From Euryarchaeota archaeon UBA462 (lineage in GTDB: Archaea > Thermoplasmatota > Poseidoniia > Poseidoniales > Thalassarchaeaceae), in assembly GCA_002506755.1 (NCBI GenBank), contig DAYD01000023.1, positions 2,421 to 66,420 on the forward strand: a stretch of 64,000 bases of DNA. The letters are read 5' to 3'. The position numbers were made by a program, and so were the translations under genes. The notes beneath the pieces are model-generated. The model ran no database searches and had not been told where the DNA came from. It worked only from the letters and a program-made list of their open reading frames with translations. This document shows positions 23,185 through 32,389 of the stretch, piece by piece. Every line of letters starts with the position of its first letter. The stretch's first letter is position 1.

Positions 23185-25125
23185 TCACTCGGTTAGTGAC
23201 AAAACCTTGCTTCGGTTTGAAATCTCAGCGAAAATATCCGAAACAAAGTCATTTAGATCAACGCCATTCTTCTGACTGCCACCTCTATCTCTGATTGACA
23301 CCGTCTCGTTTTGCACCTCATCGTCACCGAGGATTAACATGTACGAAGGGCGGACCTTCCTATGGGTCCTGATCTTCTTACCAATGGTATTGTCTGAGTC
23401 ATCGACGCTTACCCTCACCCCTGCTATCTCAAGCTTCTCTCGGACCTTTTGAGCATATGATTTGTGCTTCTCGGAGATCGTAATTACCTGAACTTGAACA
23501 GGAGATAGCCAGGTTGGAAGATTACCTGCCCACTGCTCCAGAAGGAATGCTACAAATCTCTCGTGTGTCGACAATGGAGCTCTGTGAATCACAAAAACCT
23601 CGCCATTCTCGTTTCCCGTCTCGTCCATATATGAAAGTTCGAACCTCTCCTTTGCCGCGAAGTCTAGCTGTATGGTTGCCATCGACTCTTCCCTACCTAG
23701 TGCAGTTCTAAACTGAATATCGATCTTGGGCCCATAGAATGCGGCCTCCCCAACCGCCTCTGTATATTCCACCCCAAGGCCATCCATGATCTGACGTAGG
23801 TGATCTTGCGTTGCCTGCCAATTCCCCGGCTGATCGATGTACTTGTCCTTGTTATCCGGATCCCACAGAGATAGCCGTAAGTCATAATCTTCGAAACCGA
23901 ATGTTGAGTAGTACTCCTGAGCCATTCTAATGTTGCTCTCTACCTCGCTTGCAACCTGATCTAAGGTGCAGTAGATATGGGCGTCATTCATTGAAAGCAT
24001 TCTAACTCTCAGCAGACCTGATAGTGTTCCAGAGAGCTCATTTCTGTAAACAGTGCCATACTCCGCTATCCGGAGTGGTAGCTCTCTGTAGGATCTCTTG
24101 CTATTCGTGTAAACAAGATGGTGCATCGGGCAGTTCATCGCCTTGAGGTAATACTCTCCGTCATCCATCTCCATAGGAGGGTACATGCCATCGGAGTAGT
24201 GAGGCAGGTGTCCACTAGTTTCAAACAGTTCCTTTTTGCCTAGAACAGGGGTTGTGACTCTTACATACCCGTAAGCTTCTTCTGTTTCTACTGCAAACCT
24301 TTCGATTTCAGACTTTAACACCTCGCCATTGGGGAGCCAAACTGGTAAGCCTTTACCGATTAGCTCGTCAATCATGTAGAGGTCCATTTCCTTACCAATC
24401 TTCTTGTGGTCACGTCTGGATGCCTCTTCCAACTGCCTCTGCCTGGTCTTAAGGCCCTCTTTTGTTGCGTAGCACATTCCGTAGATTCTGACCAGTGACT
24501 CTCTGTCACTATTTGCTCTCCAGTAAGCTTGACTTGTGCTGGTCAGCTTGAACCACCTCAATTGGGAAGTGGTTGAGACGTGAGGCCCCCTGCACAGATC
24601 GACAAATTCGCCCTGCCTATATGCCGATGAACCCACGTCATGCCCGATCTTGTCATCTAAAATCTCCAACTTGAATGGGTTTTGAGCGAACATTTCTCTA
24701 AGAGAGTCATTTCCATGCTCCTCCCTTTCTATTGTGATGTTCCGCTTCACCAATTCTTTCATTCTCTTCTCTATTTCCTTGAGTTCACTCTCTCCAATTG
24801 GGCCCATATGGAAGTCGTAGTAAAATCCGTGATCAATAGGAGGGCCGATTGTAGGCTTCGCATTTGGGTAAAGCTCGGTCACAGCTTGAGCGAGAAGATG
24901 TGCGCAACTGTGCCTCAAAATGTACAGTCCCTGTTCGGACTGGCCATTTATCGCCCTAACTTTGCAGTCCGAGTCCAAAATGTGTGACATATCTCGTTCA
25001 GTTCCATCCACTTCCGCTGCAACCGCCCCTGACTTCTTACCATGTACATTTTGAATAACCTCTCCTGCGGTTATGCCACTTGCATACTCGTGGGTTTCGC
25101 CCTCTCCCACATCAATGGTAATCAT
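23185..25125 (-). CDS. thrS: Threonyl-tRNA synthetase, bacterial type
   Basis: It charges tRNA-Thr. From the ATG at 25125 (GAGGGGGG about ten bases upstream) it is 646 residues. An N-terminal TGS domain is followed by an HSCAHLLAQAV editing domain with the FVDLCRGPHV site, a class II core with zinc-ligand NCPMHH, AHIYC and IHRAPLS (motif 3 region), and an anticodon-binding domain (VQVITISEKH). Most archaea use a ThrRS with a D-aminoacyl deacylase-like editing domain, so this bacterial form implies transfer. The motif 2 region reads RVRMLSMNDAH where bacteria have RVRGFTQDDAH. A longer frame to 25206 overlaps the carbamate kinase stop. Confidence 0.95.
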   Translation of the reverse strand: MITIDVGEGETHEYASGITAGEVIQNVHGKKSGAVAAEVDGTERDMSHILDSDCKVRAINGQSEQGLYILRHSCAHLLAQAVTELYPNAKPTIGPPIDHGFYYDFHMGPIGESELKEIEKRMKELVKRNITIEREEHGNDSLREMFAQNPFKLEILDDKIGHDVGSSAYRQGEFVDLCRGPHVSTTSQLRWFKLTSTSQAYWRANSDRESLVRIYGMCYATKEGLKTRQRQLEEASRRDHKKIGKEMDLYMIDELIGKGLPVWLPNGEVLKSEIERFAVETEEAYGYVRVTTPVLGKKELFETSGHLPHYSDGMYPPMEMDDGEYYLKAMNCPMHHLVYTNSKRSYRELPLRIAEYGTVYRNELSGTLSGLLRVRMLSMNDAHIYCTLDQVASEVESNIRMAQEYYSTFGFEDYDLRLSLWDPDNKDKYIDQPGNWQATQDHLRQIMDGLGVEYTEAVGEAAFYGPKIDIQFRTALGREESMATIQLDFAAKERFELSYMDETGNENGEVFVIHRAPLSTHERFVAFLLEQWAGNLPTWLSPVQVQVITISEKHKSYAQKVREKLEIAGVRVSVDDSDNTIGKKIRTHRKVRPSYMLILGDDEVQNETVSIRDRGGSQKNGVDLNDFVSDIFAEISNRSKVLSLTE

Positions 25126-25202
25126 CGTCAATTGCCCCCCTCGTATCCCGCGCCAACGGTTGCTGATATGAAGGCCTTGGCTATCCAATCTAGTCAAAAC
25201 CC

Positions 25203-26111
25203 TCATTCTATGGTGAATTGAGTTCCAGCGCTCCCATCAACCATTCTTTCTAAATCTAGTAGTGAACCGATCACAGCCCTCTCACCGGTCCTCGTCACGA
25301 AGTCGCAAGCCGCTTCTACCTTTGGCCCCATGGATCCAACATCAAACTCATATTTTTTCATATCTTCCGGGGTAGCGTGATCCAACTTCTGCTGATCACT
25401 CTCTCCCCATCGATCGTAAACCCCATCTGCATCAGTTGCAAGGACCAGTAGCCTTGCATCTAACTGCCTGGCCAAGAGAGAGCTAGCTCTGTCCTTGTCG
25501 ATGACAACTTCAACACCTTCTAGATTTCCTTCTGAGTTGTAGGCAGTGGGTATTCCACCCCCTCCAGCACAGATTACTATGGCCCCTTTCTCGAGGAGCC
25601 AGTGAATGGGCCTTAGCTCGAATATTCTGTGGGGTTCTGGAGATGGCACCACTCTCCTCCACATGTCCCCATCACGGGCAATCTTCCATCCTCTTTCGGA
25701 GGATATCTCATTTGCATCCTCACGCCGATAAACAGGTCCTATTGGCTTAGTCGGGTTCTGAAACGCAGGATCTTCGGGGTCCACTTCAACCATGGTTAGT
25801 ATAGTGGCAAATGCCGTTTCAGTCGGCATTAGGTTTCCTAACTCTTGTTCAATCATATAACCGATCATTCCTTCAGACTGTGCACCCAATACATCTAGAG
25901 GATATCCTTCGACTTCATCGAATGAGGCCGATTGAAGGGCTAGAAGACCTACTTGGGGTCCATTTCCGTGTGTAATCACGAGTTGGTGCTTCTCTGCCAG
26001 CGGCGCCAACGCTTTGCAAGCGACTCTGACATTTCTTCTCTGATTCTCCGCAGTAAGTGGTTCCCCTCTTTTGAGGAGGGCATTACCTCCGAGAGCAACT
26101 ACGATCCTCAT
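25203..26111 (-). CDS. arcC: Carbamate kinase
   Basis: It interconverts carbamoyl phosphate plus ADP with ATP, ammonia and bicarbonate, often the last step of arginine or agmatine breakdown. The 302-residue protein opens RIVVALGGNALLKRGEP and continues LVITHGNGPQVG, ICAGGGGIPT and VVIDKDRASSLLA, all family signatures. I place the start at ATG 26111 because family members begin there; the frame stays open to 26144. An agmatinase-family gene is about 11 kb away, but no arginine deiminase or ornithine carbamoyltransferase is in the window. It diverges from the NAD-kinase-like gene across 51 bases. Confidence 0.95.
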   Translation of the reverse strand: MRIVVALGGNALLKRGEPLTAENQRRNVRVACKALAPLAEKHQLVITHGNGPQVGLLALQSASFDEVEGYPLDVLGAQSEGMIGYMIEQELGNLMPTETAFATILTMVEVDPEDPAFQNPTKPIGPVYRREDANEISSERGWKIARDGDMWRRVVPSPEPHRIFELRPIHWLLEKGAIVICAGGGGIPTAYNSEGNLEGVEVVIDKDRASSLLARQLDARLLVLATDADGVYDRWGESDQQKLDHATPEDMKKYEFDVGSMGPKVEAACDFVTRTGERAVIGSLLDLERMVDGSAGTQFTIE

Positions 26112-26162
26112 CGGACTAGGCTGAGCGTGAATGGATAAGAACACTCGCCCTCTGGGGTGTCT

Positions 26163-27311
26163 ATGGTGCGTGTAGGAGTGTTGGCAAATCCAGATGCCGG
26201 ATTGGGGGGGAGATTAGGTCTGAAGGGATCGGACGGCCAAGCAGATTTCGCCCGCTCAAAGGGTGCAGAAGACCGATCCGGACCTAGAATGAAATTAATG
26301 TTGCAACACTTTGCGAAAATACACAGAGTAGGCTTTGAGGAAATAGAATGGGTGACCAGCAGGGGAAGAATGGGATCAGATTGGATGCCGATGGAGAGTT
26401 ATATCGAGTCTATTGATTACGTTCATGAATCCTCTGGGACTACAACGGCATCTGACACTCATTTAGCAGTAAAAAACATCCTTGACTCTGGTATTCAGAT
26501 CTTGGTATACTCCGGAGGTGACGGAACTACAAGAGATATCGTTTCGGCACTAGACACCGCAGGATTTCCCTCAATGCCGGTAATTGGGGTCCCATCAGGA
26601 GTCAAAATGCACTCTGGATGCTTTGCTAGCTCTCCCAGAGCAGCAGCAGAGGTACTTTCTGCCTGGATTGTTGGCGATCTTCTCGTATCCAGTACTGAGG
26701 TACTAGACTTAGACGAAGACCTTTACAGGGAGGGAAAATGGGTTGTAAGACTGTACGCAGAGGCCTTTTCACCCAATTCCCCCAGATGGATGCAAGGCTC
26801 AAAGGAGCTAATTCAGACGGAGTCTGAGGACGAGATAATCCAAGGCCTCTCAGATCACATAGAACAGTCCTTTGTTGACGATAATCGACTAATTATTTGG
26901 GGTTCTGGAGGTACATTGAGGTCTATAGGGGAAAATCTCGGGTTTGACCTTACTACTCTTGGTATCGATGCAACAGTGGGAAATGGACAGGTTGGAACAG
27001 ATCTGGACGAAGCAGGTCTAATCGAAATCCTCACTAAACATAGTGGCAAAATGACCCTACTGCTGTCGCCAATGGGGGGCCAAGGTTTTCTGATTGGGAG
27101 GGGAAATCTGCAGCTATCGCCCGAAGTGATCAAAATAATTGGCATCGACAATGTCTTGGGCGTCGTCACACCGTCTAAGCTACTCTCTGTAAGGGCGCTG
27201 AGGATAGAGACCGGAGATGAAACCCTCGACTCCGAGTTTTCGTCAAGGAAATACTTGAAGATCTTGCAGGGTTATCGAACAACAAGAATACTGCCGGTTT
27301 CAGTAGACTAG
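26163..27311 (+). CDS. ATP-NAD kinase/AcoX-like protein
   Basis: About 382 residues. VYSGGDGTTRDI is the GGDGT phosphate-binding motif of NAD/diacylglycerol/sphingosine kinases, and PVIGVPSGVKMHSGCFA follows as in the COG3199/AcoX branch. VRVGVLANPDAGLGGRLGLKG opens it. It probably phosphorylates NAD or a related nucleotide; the true substrate is unproven because this branch is more diverse than NadK proper. Start may be ATG 26163, or the GTG at 26157 or 26166. The gene ends four bases into the convergent CTP synthase gene. Confidence 0.8.
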   Translation: MVRVGVLANPDAGLGGRLGLKGSDGQADFARSKGAEDRSGPRMKLMLQHFAKIHRVGFEEIEWVTSRGRMGSDWMPMESYIESIDYVHESSGTTTASDTHLAVKNILDSGIQILVYSGGDGTTRDIVSALDTAGFPSMPVIGVPSGVKMHSGCFASSPRAAAEVLSAWIVGDLLVSSTEVLDLDEDLYREGKWVVRLYAEAFSPNSPRWMQGSKELIQTESEDEIIQGLSDHIEQSFVDDNRLIIWGSGGTLRSIGENLGFDLTTLGIDATVGNGQVGTDLDEAGLIEILTKHSGKMTLLLSPMGGQGFLIGRGNLQLSPEVIKIIGIDNVLGVVTPSKLLSVRALRIETGDETLDSEFSSRKYLKILQGYRTTRILPVSVD

Positions 27312-29005
27312 ATTTCCATCCCAGATGCCGCCATTAGCAGTCCTAAGAATGGGGGGCTGGGGCGATCTGGTCTAGACTTGAACTCAGGATGGTATTGAGT
27401 CCCCACATAGTATGGATGCCCCCCCAGCTCCATTATTTCGCACCTCTCTCCAGTCTCGTCTTTCCCTACATATACCATTCCTGCCTCTTCGATCTTTTCG
27501 ATTAGGTCAGGATTGACTTCGTACCTGTGCCTGTGCCTCTCGTTGACATGACCTTCTCCGCCGTACAATCTCCTAATCTTGCAGTCATCAACCAGGAAAG
27601 GGGTAGGCTTTGTTCCGAGCCTCATTGTGCCTCCCATATGGGTCTTGGAGATCTCAGGCATGAAGACAATTGCAGGATTTGGAGTATCCTCTTCAAACTC
27701 AGTAGAATTTGCGGATTTTAATCCCAGAACGTTTCTGCAAAACTCTATCGTCGCAACCTGCAAACCTAGACAAACACCTAGATAGGGTACTTTGTTAGTT
27801 CTAGCATATTCAGCAGCTTTGATCTTCCCCTCAATCCCTCTGATTCCAAAACCTCCGGGGACAAGAATCCCATCCGCACTTCTAAGAACGGACCAAGCAG
27901 AGTCATGAGACTCCGGGTCGGACTTCTTTGCCTCTTCATCCAAGTCAGAGGACTCTATCCAGTCAATGACAAGTTTCCTATTAACCTTGAAAGAGGCATG
28001 TTGTAGGGCCTTTATGACACTAAGATACGAATCAGCGAGGTCAGTGTACTTTCCCGCAACTGCAATGTGGACCTCCTCTGCTTGGTCTAGGGAGTCAACA
28101 TGGTCGGCCATCTTCTTCCAATCTTCCAGTAGCTTCCTCCTGACAGGGAGTTCAAATCCAAATCTCTCAGATAGCATCTTGGTCACTCCTTGCTCATCTA
28201 ATATTATCGGGACTTGATAGATGTTCGAAACATCGTGAGCGGAGACAACAGCTTCGGGCAGAACGTGACAGAATGCTGAGATCTTCTCCCTAGTCTCATC
28301 AATCAGCGCGCTCTTTGACCTGCACACCAACATGTGGGGGTTGATGCCGAGGCCTCGCAGATCTTTCACCGTGTGCTGAGTAGGCTTCGTCTTCTGTTCT
28401 CCTACCGGTCCCATCACGGGTATCAGGCTGACATGAACGAAACAAACATTCTCTTGCCCAACTCTGAATTGAAATTGACGCAACGCCTCCACGAATGGGG
28501 CACTCTCAATGTCCCCAACAGTCCCACCCAACTCGATTACACAAGCATCGGGCTCTTTCCCATTTCCATCACTGGAAGTATGCGCAACCCTCTCTATCCA
28601 ATCCTGGATTTCGTTAGTTATGTGTGGGATGACCTGGACTGTTTTTCCGAGGTAATCCCCCCTCCTCTCCTTCTGAATCACATTGTCGTAAACCTTTCCG
28701 GTGGTGATATTATTCTCTCTGGTTAGGCACACGTCAAGGAACCTCTCATAATTGCCCAAGTCGAGATCAACCTCTCCGCCGTCATCCAAGACGAAAACCT
28801 CCCCATGCTCAAATGGGGACATTGTTCCAGCATCGCAGTTTAGATATGGATCAATTTTTACCGCCGTGACTCGCAGACCAGCACTTTTTAGAAGAACTCC
28901 AATGCTACTTGCAGTCACTCCTTTACCCAATCCCGAAAGAACTCCACCCGTCACAACGACATACTTCATCTCATCAACGGGGTCTGAAGCCATCATCACT
29001 CGCAT
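27308..29005 (-). CDS. pyrG: CTP synthase
   Basis: It converts UTP to CTP with glutamine and ATP. The N-terminal amidoligase domain begins KYVVVTGGVLSGLGKG and includes DPYLNCDAGTMSPFEHGE; the C-terminal class I glutaminase has PGGFGIRGIEGK, the nucleophile in YLGVCLGLQ, and a catalytic His/Glu in GTQYHPEFKSRP. The frame is open to 29152, but family members start at the ATG at 28969 and a TATA-like box points to ATG 29005 on a short leader. Length from there is 565 residues, against about 545 usual. It diverges from tdh across 71 bases. Confidence 0.95.
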   Translation of the reverse strand: MRVMMASDPVDEMKYVVVTGGVLSGLGKGVTASSIGVLLKSAGLRVTAVKIDPYLNCDAGTMSPFEHGEVFVLDDGGEVDLDLGNYERFLDVCLTRENNITTGKVYDNVIQKERRGDYLGKTVQVIPHITNEIQDWIERVAHTSSDGNGKEPDACVIELGGTVGDIESAPFVEALRQFQFRVGQENVCFVHVSLIPVMGPVGEQKTKPTQHTVKDLRGLGINPHMLVCRSKSALIDETREKISAFCHVLPEAVVSAHDVSNIYQVPIILDEQGVTKMLSERFGFELPVRRKLLEDWKKMADHVDSLDQAEEVHIAVAGKYTDLADSYLSVIKALQHASFKVNRKLVIDWIESSDLDEEAKKSDPESHDSAWSVLRSADGILVPGGFGIRGIEGKIKAAEYARTNKVPYLGVCLGLQVATIEFCRNVLGLKSANSTEFEEDTPNPAIVFMPEISKTHMGGTMRLGTKPTPFLVDDCKIRRLYGGEGHVNERHRHRYEVNPDLIEKIEEAGMVYVGKDETGERCEIMELGGHPYYVGTQYHPEFKSRPDRPSPPFLGLLMAASGMEI

Positions 29006-29040
29006 ATCAACATTGGCCAACTGTTTCGTGTTTCTCCCTA

Positions 29041-29050
29041 CTTTAATTTC
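29041..29050. promoter_or_regulatory. Possible shared TATA element of pyrG and tdh
   Basis: CTTTAATTTC is the most AT-rich block in the 71-base divergent gap. It lies about 31 bases before the tdh ATG (29077) and about 41 bases before a pyrG ATG (29005), so one quasi-symmetric box could serve both directions. Only spacing and composition support this. Confidence 0.35.
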
Positions 29051-29076
29051 AAGTATCTTCAGAATTAGGGTCGCAC

Positions 29077-30033
29077 ATGTCGGACCCCCTAGGGGACAGC
29101 GTCTTGGTAACAGGTGCTCTGGGACAAATTGGTACTGACCTTGTTGATGCACTTAGAGAAAAACACGGCAAGTCTTCAGTCATTGCTTCAGACATTAGGG
29201 ATGATCAGGGGCACCCCTCAGCCAATGAGGGGCCATTTGTCGTATTAGATGTCCTCGATACAGACTCAATTACTAAAATTTGCAAAGATGAGGGCATTGG
29301 AACCGTCTATCATCTAGCAGCGTTGCTTTCTGCTACAGGTGAGAAAAATCCTGATCTATGCAGGAAAGTAAACGTAGGGGGGACGGTTTCTATATTGGAG
29401 GCAGCAAAGCAATGCTCACTTAGGGTCTATTCTCCTTCTTCGATTGCGGTTTTCGGACCGGACTCCCCAAAGCATGCTCCTCAGGTGACGGATCTTAATC
29501 CCACGACCGTATATGGCGAAACTAAAGTCACAGGAGAGGCTCTAGCACTGGAATACAGACGCAATTATGGGGTAGATGCGAGGGGAATTAGATACCCGGG
29601 TCTTGTATCGTACAAGGCACCCGCCGGAGGTGGGACCACTGATTACGCGGTCGATATATTCCACTCCGCAATTAATGATGGCCACTACGATTGCTTCGTT
29701 CGATCCGATACTCGTCTTCCTATGCTATACATGGAAGATGCAATAAGGGCTACCATCTCTTTGATGGATGCTCCTAGTGACACTCTGGGAAAATCTAGAG
29801 CCGGATACAATATCGACTGTCTCTCGTTTTCAGCTAAGGAGCTGGCCGATTCGATTTCAAAGAGAGTCAACAATTTCACATGTGATTATGTCCCAGATGT
29901 ACGTCAGGAGTATGCTGACTCTTGGCCGGATTCCATCGATGGATCAATTGCGAAAATGGAGTGGGGCTGGTCTCCCGAGTTCGGTCTCGAAGAAATGGTG
30001 GACGCGATGCTCGATGGACTATCTGGGAACTAG
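29077..30033 (+). CDS. tdh: L-threonine 3-dehydrogenase, short-chain (SDR) type
   Basis: It oxidises threonine to 2-amino-3-ketobutyrate with NAD, the first step of threonine breakdown. The 318-residue protein has a Rossmann start LVTGALGQIGTDL, the catalytic Tyr in TVYGETKVTGE, and the family block RYPGLVSYKAPAGGGTTDYA with LPMLYMEDAIRATI. QEYADSWPDSIDGS near the C-terminus is diagnostic for the epimerase-like TDH also known in Thermoplasma and animals. The gene overlaps the convergent thermosome gene by four bases. The partner KBL ligase is not in the window. Confidence 0.9.
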   Translation: MSDPLGDSVLVTGALGQIGTDLVDALREKHGKSSVIASDIRDDQGHPSANEGPFVVLDVLDTDSITKICKDEGIGTVYHLAALLSATGEKNPDLCRKVNVGGTVSILEAAKQCSLRVYSPSSIAVFGPDSPKHAPQVTDLNPTTVYGETKVTGEALALEYRRNYGVDARGIRYPGLVSYKAPAGGGTTDYAVDIFHSAINDGHYDCFVRSDTRLPMLYMEDAIRATISLMDAPSDTLGKSRAGYNIDCLSFSAKELADSISKRVNNFTCDYVPDVRQEYADSWPDSIDGSIAKMEWGWSPEFGLEEMVDAMLDGLSGN

Positions 30034-31625
30034 TCCTCGAGCTCATCATCTTGCCAGTCAGGAGTACTGGGATCGGTCCTTGCCCAAAGGACATCATCGA
30101 TCCGGAGAACACTGATTGCCGCTTCTGTTGCTCCAGAAAGAGCATGTTCAACTACGAATTCCGGATCAAAGACCCCTTTCTCAGCCATGTCTGAGCTTCC
30201 GCCCGAATCAAGATCCAGACCTATCCAAGAGCCGGACTCCTTTTGGTCTGCGGATAGGGATAGAATTGACTCAACCGGATCCCATCCTGCGTTCTCTGAT
30301 AGAATTCTAGGGATCGACTCCAGCGCGGATGCATATCCTTCGATTGCCAACTGCTCCCTTCCTGATTGGGATTTGGAGAATTTTCTCAGATGTCTGGCCA
30401 GATGGGATTGCGTGGCCCCTCCTCCCGGTAGGATTCCCGGATAACCGTTCAAGCGATGCGCGACCCCCAGGGCGTCATCGAAAATCCTGATCGCCTCTTC
30501 TCTTATGGCTCGAGATGAACCCCTGACGACAAAACTCATCCCTACTCCATCACCTTCAATCAGTGTATGGCTGACATCTGCTATTCTCTCCTCTGATCTA
30601 CTGGAAAATGTCCCAAGCTCATCTTTGGTCAATTTCATAGGATTACTCACAGGCTTTGCTCCAGTAATTGTAGAAAGTAGCTCCATATCCTTCCTCTCGA
30701 ATCTTCTGTATGCAGTAATTCCAGAATCAGTTAGCATCGATATCGCCTCATCAGATATTCCTTCCCTGACTACAAGTAAGTCGACTCCTAATGAGGAGAG
30801 ATGTTCTATCTTGTCTTTGAATCTCTTTGTGGCTCTTTTGTGAAATTCCCTAAGATTAGAAGGGTTCCCGACCTCAATAGTAGCACTAATCTCTAACTTT
30901 GCTGGTTCTAGGCCGCCGTCAATTATTGCTATTTTCCCAGGGCCTGTTTTTTTCGGGCTTGCAATGTCGACTCTGGACTTCAGAAGCATCAACCCATTCA
31001 CCAATTTGGTTTCCATCAAGTTCCCCTCATCGATCTGAATCCTTTTCACCCTAATTCTTTCTAAATCTACATTCCCTGACTCCTTGGATAGCGAATCTGC
31101 TGCCTCTATGGCAAGAGTTGCAATCTTATCACAAAGAGATGAGTCGCCCTTTCCCTGCAAGGAAGTCTTCACAACAGATTTTCTTTGAGTTTCGCTCGCA
31201 TCTATTGAAAGCCTTGTAATCTCACGAAGAGCCTCGTCTAGAGAAAGCTCATACCCCTTGACTACAACCGAGGGGTGAATACCCATTCTTACTAGCTCAA
31301 GAGCATTCTGCAGCATCTCGGAAATCAAAAGGACAGTAGTCGTAGTACCATCTCTAGCGTACCTATCCTGGGAGGAAGAAGCATCAATCAACATTCTTGC
31401 AGTAGGGTGTTCAACATTTGCAGTCTCGATTACTGTTACTCCATCATTTGTCACAATCGCGGTCCCATCTTCCTTGACGAGCATCTTGTCAAGTCCCTTG
31501 GGGCCGAGTGTGGAACTAATTGCTCCGGCGAGGGAGGAAGCAGCACTCACATTGTTAACTAGCGCAGTTCTTCCGTGAATACGGTCAGTTTCCTGCAGAG
31601 TAATATCATGATCGGATTCTACCAT
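30030..31625 (-). CDS. Thermosome subunit (group II chaperonin)
   Basis: This chaperonin subunit folds proteins in an ATP-driven two-ring cage. From ATG 31625 it is 531 residues. ATP-site motifs are visible: STLGPKGLDKMLV, VTNDGVTVIE and ARDGTTTTVLL, plus PGGGATQSHLA in the C-terminal equatorial part. The tail ends in acidic residues (WQDDELED), not the Gly/Met repeats of many archaea. The frame extends to a TTG at 31694, but a TATA-like box near 31704-31715 places the transcription start below it. It diverges from a possible co-chaperone plus dnaK, forming a chaperone locus. Confidence 0.95.
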   Translation of the reverse strand: MVESDHDITLQETDRIHGRTALVNNVSAASSLAGAISSTLGPKGLDKMLVKEDGTAIVTNDGVTVIETANVEHPTARMLIDASSSQDRYARDGTTTTVLLISEMLQNALELVRMGIHPSVVVKGYELSLDEALREITRLSIDASETQRKSVVKTSLQGKGDSSLCDKIATLAIEAADSLSKESGNVDLERIRVKRIQIDEGNLMETKLVNGLMLLKSRVDIASPKKTGPGKIAIIDGGLEPAKLEISATIEVGNPSNLREFHKRATKRFKDKIEHLSSLGVDLLVVREGISDEAISMLTDSGITAYRRFERKDMELLSTITGAKPVSNPMKLTKDELGTFSSRSEERIADVSHTLIEGDGVGMSFVVRGSSRAIREEAIRIFDDALGVAHRLNGYPGILPGGGATQSHLARHLRKFSKSQSGREQLAIEGYASALESIPRILSENAGWDPVESILSLSADQKESGSWIGLDLDSGGSSDMAEKGVFDPEFVVEHALSGATEAAISVLRIDDVLWARTDPSTPDWQDDELED

Positions 31626-31703
31626 TATGAGGCTCGGAACGAAGACTCCGTTTTCAATTCGCTCATGGTCAATGAAACCTACTGAGTGGGACAATTTCCG
31701 TTT

Positions 31704-31738
31704 GTTTCATATACCACCGCTCTATCCCACTATACAAC
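31704..31738. promoter_or_regulatory. Divergent promoter region of the chaperone locus
   Basis: Minus-strand GGTATATGAAAC (31704-31715) sits about 85 bases before the thermosome ATG. Plus-strand ACTATACAAC (31729-31738) sits about 27 bases before the ATG at 31760, suggesting a leaderless mRNA for the co-chaperone and dnaK. The two TATA-like boxes are only about 14 bases apart, so their transcription complexes should compete and the locus may be coordinately regulated. No known heat-shock operator is recognised. Confidence 0.45.
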
Positions 31739-31759
31739 TCAAGGTTGACTAGTGATAAT

Positions 31760-32362
31760 ATGACTGACAGTAATTGGGATGAAATCGATGATAAAGCCAT
31801 GGAGGAGATGGTTAGAATGTTCGAACAAATGGGTATGCCAGTAGATCTAGACACACTGAGGTCGATGATAAAACAGGTGAGGAGCCAGTTCGAAGAAATG
31901 GGCATCGATCCCGAAAAGATGTCCATGAGCGAAGTGAAGCTGGGATTAAACTCAGACTCTGAAGACTTTATGAAGAATATAGAGTCAATGATTAGCGGTC
32001 CGCAAGGATTGGGCGAATTCCTGAAGAAAATGGGTGTTGACATCCACATCAAACCTGCCGAATCCGAAGTCACTGTAGATGTTGATGAAAATTTAAATCA
32101 GAAAGAAGACGACTCAATTCCCGATAACGATGTTTTCGTTCAAGGGAACAAGATGTCAATCACTATCGATATCTCAAACTACGATGATATTGAGTCAGAA
32201 AATATAGAATTAAGTTTGACCGGAGGGGGAGAGGTTCTCCAGTTACTGAGGATAAATCAGATCCGACCGTTCAGGACATATGTCCTTCCACACACATGTG
32301 TGGGGGAACCCCATTGGGAAATAAACAATGGAATTCTAGATATTTCATTCGAGCTAGAGTAG
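31760..32362 (+). CDS. Uncharacterised protein upstream of dnaK, possible co-chaperone
   Basis: The 200-residue protein is acidic. Residues 1-90 look helical and methionine-rich (MEEMVRMFEQMGMPVD, FEEMGIDPEKM). A linker of acidic residues follows, then a C-terminal block of about 70 residues alternating beta strands (SITIDISNYDDI, IELSLTGGGEVLQLL, DISFELE) that resembles an HSP20/CS-type sandwich. I do not recognise a named family. It sits 27 bases before dnaK with a good dnaK Shine-Dalgarno between, so they are probably one transcript. That context suggests a chaperone partner; this is inference. Confidence 0.65.
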   Translation: MTDSNWDEIDDKAMEEMVRMFEQMGMPVDLDTLRSMIKQVRSQFEEMGIDPEKMSMSEVKLGLNSDSEDFMKNIESMISGPQGLGEFLKKMGVDIHIKPAESEVTVDVDENLNQKEDDSIPDNDVFVQGNKMSITIDISNYDDIESENIELSLTGGGEVLQLLRINQIRPFRTYVLPHTCVGEPHWEINNGILDISFELE

Positions 32363-32389
32363 CTTTGAAAAAAATTGGAGGAAAAAGAA

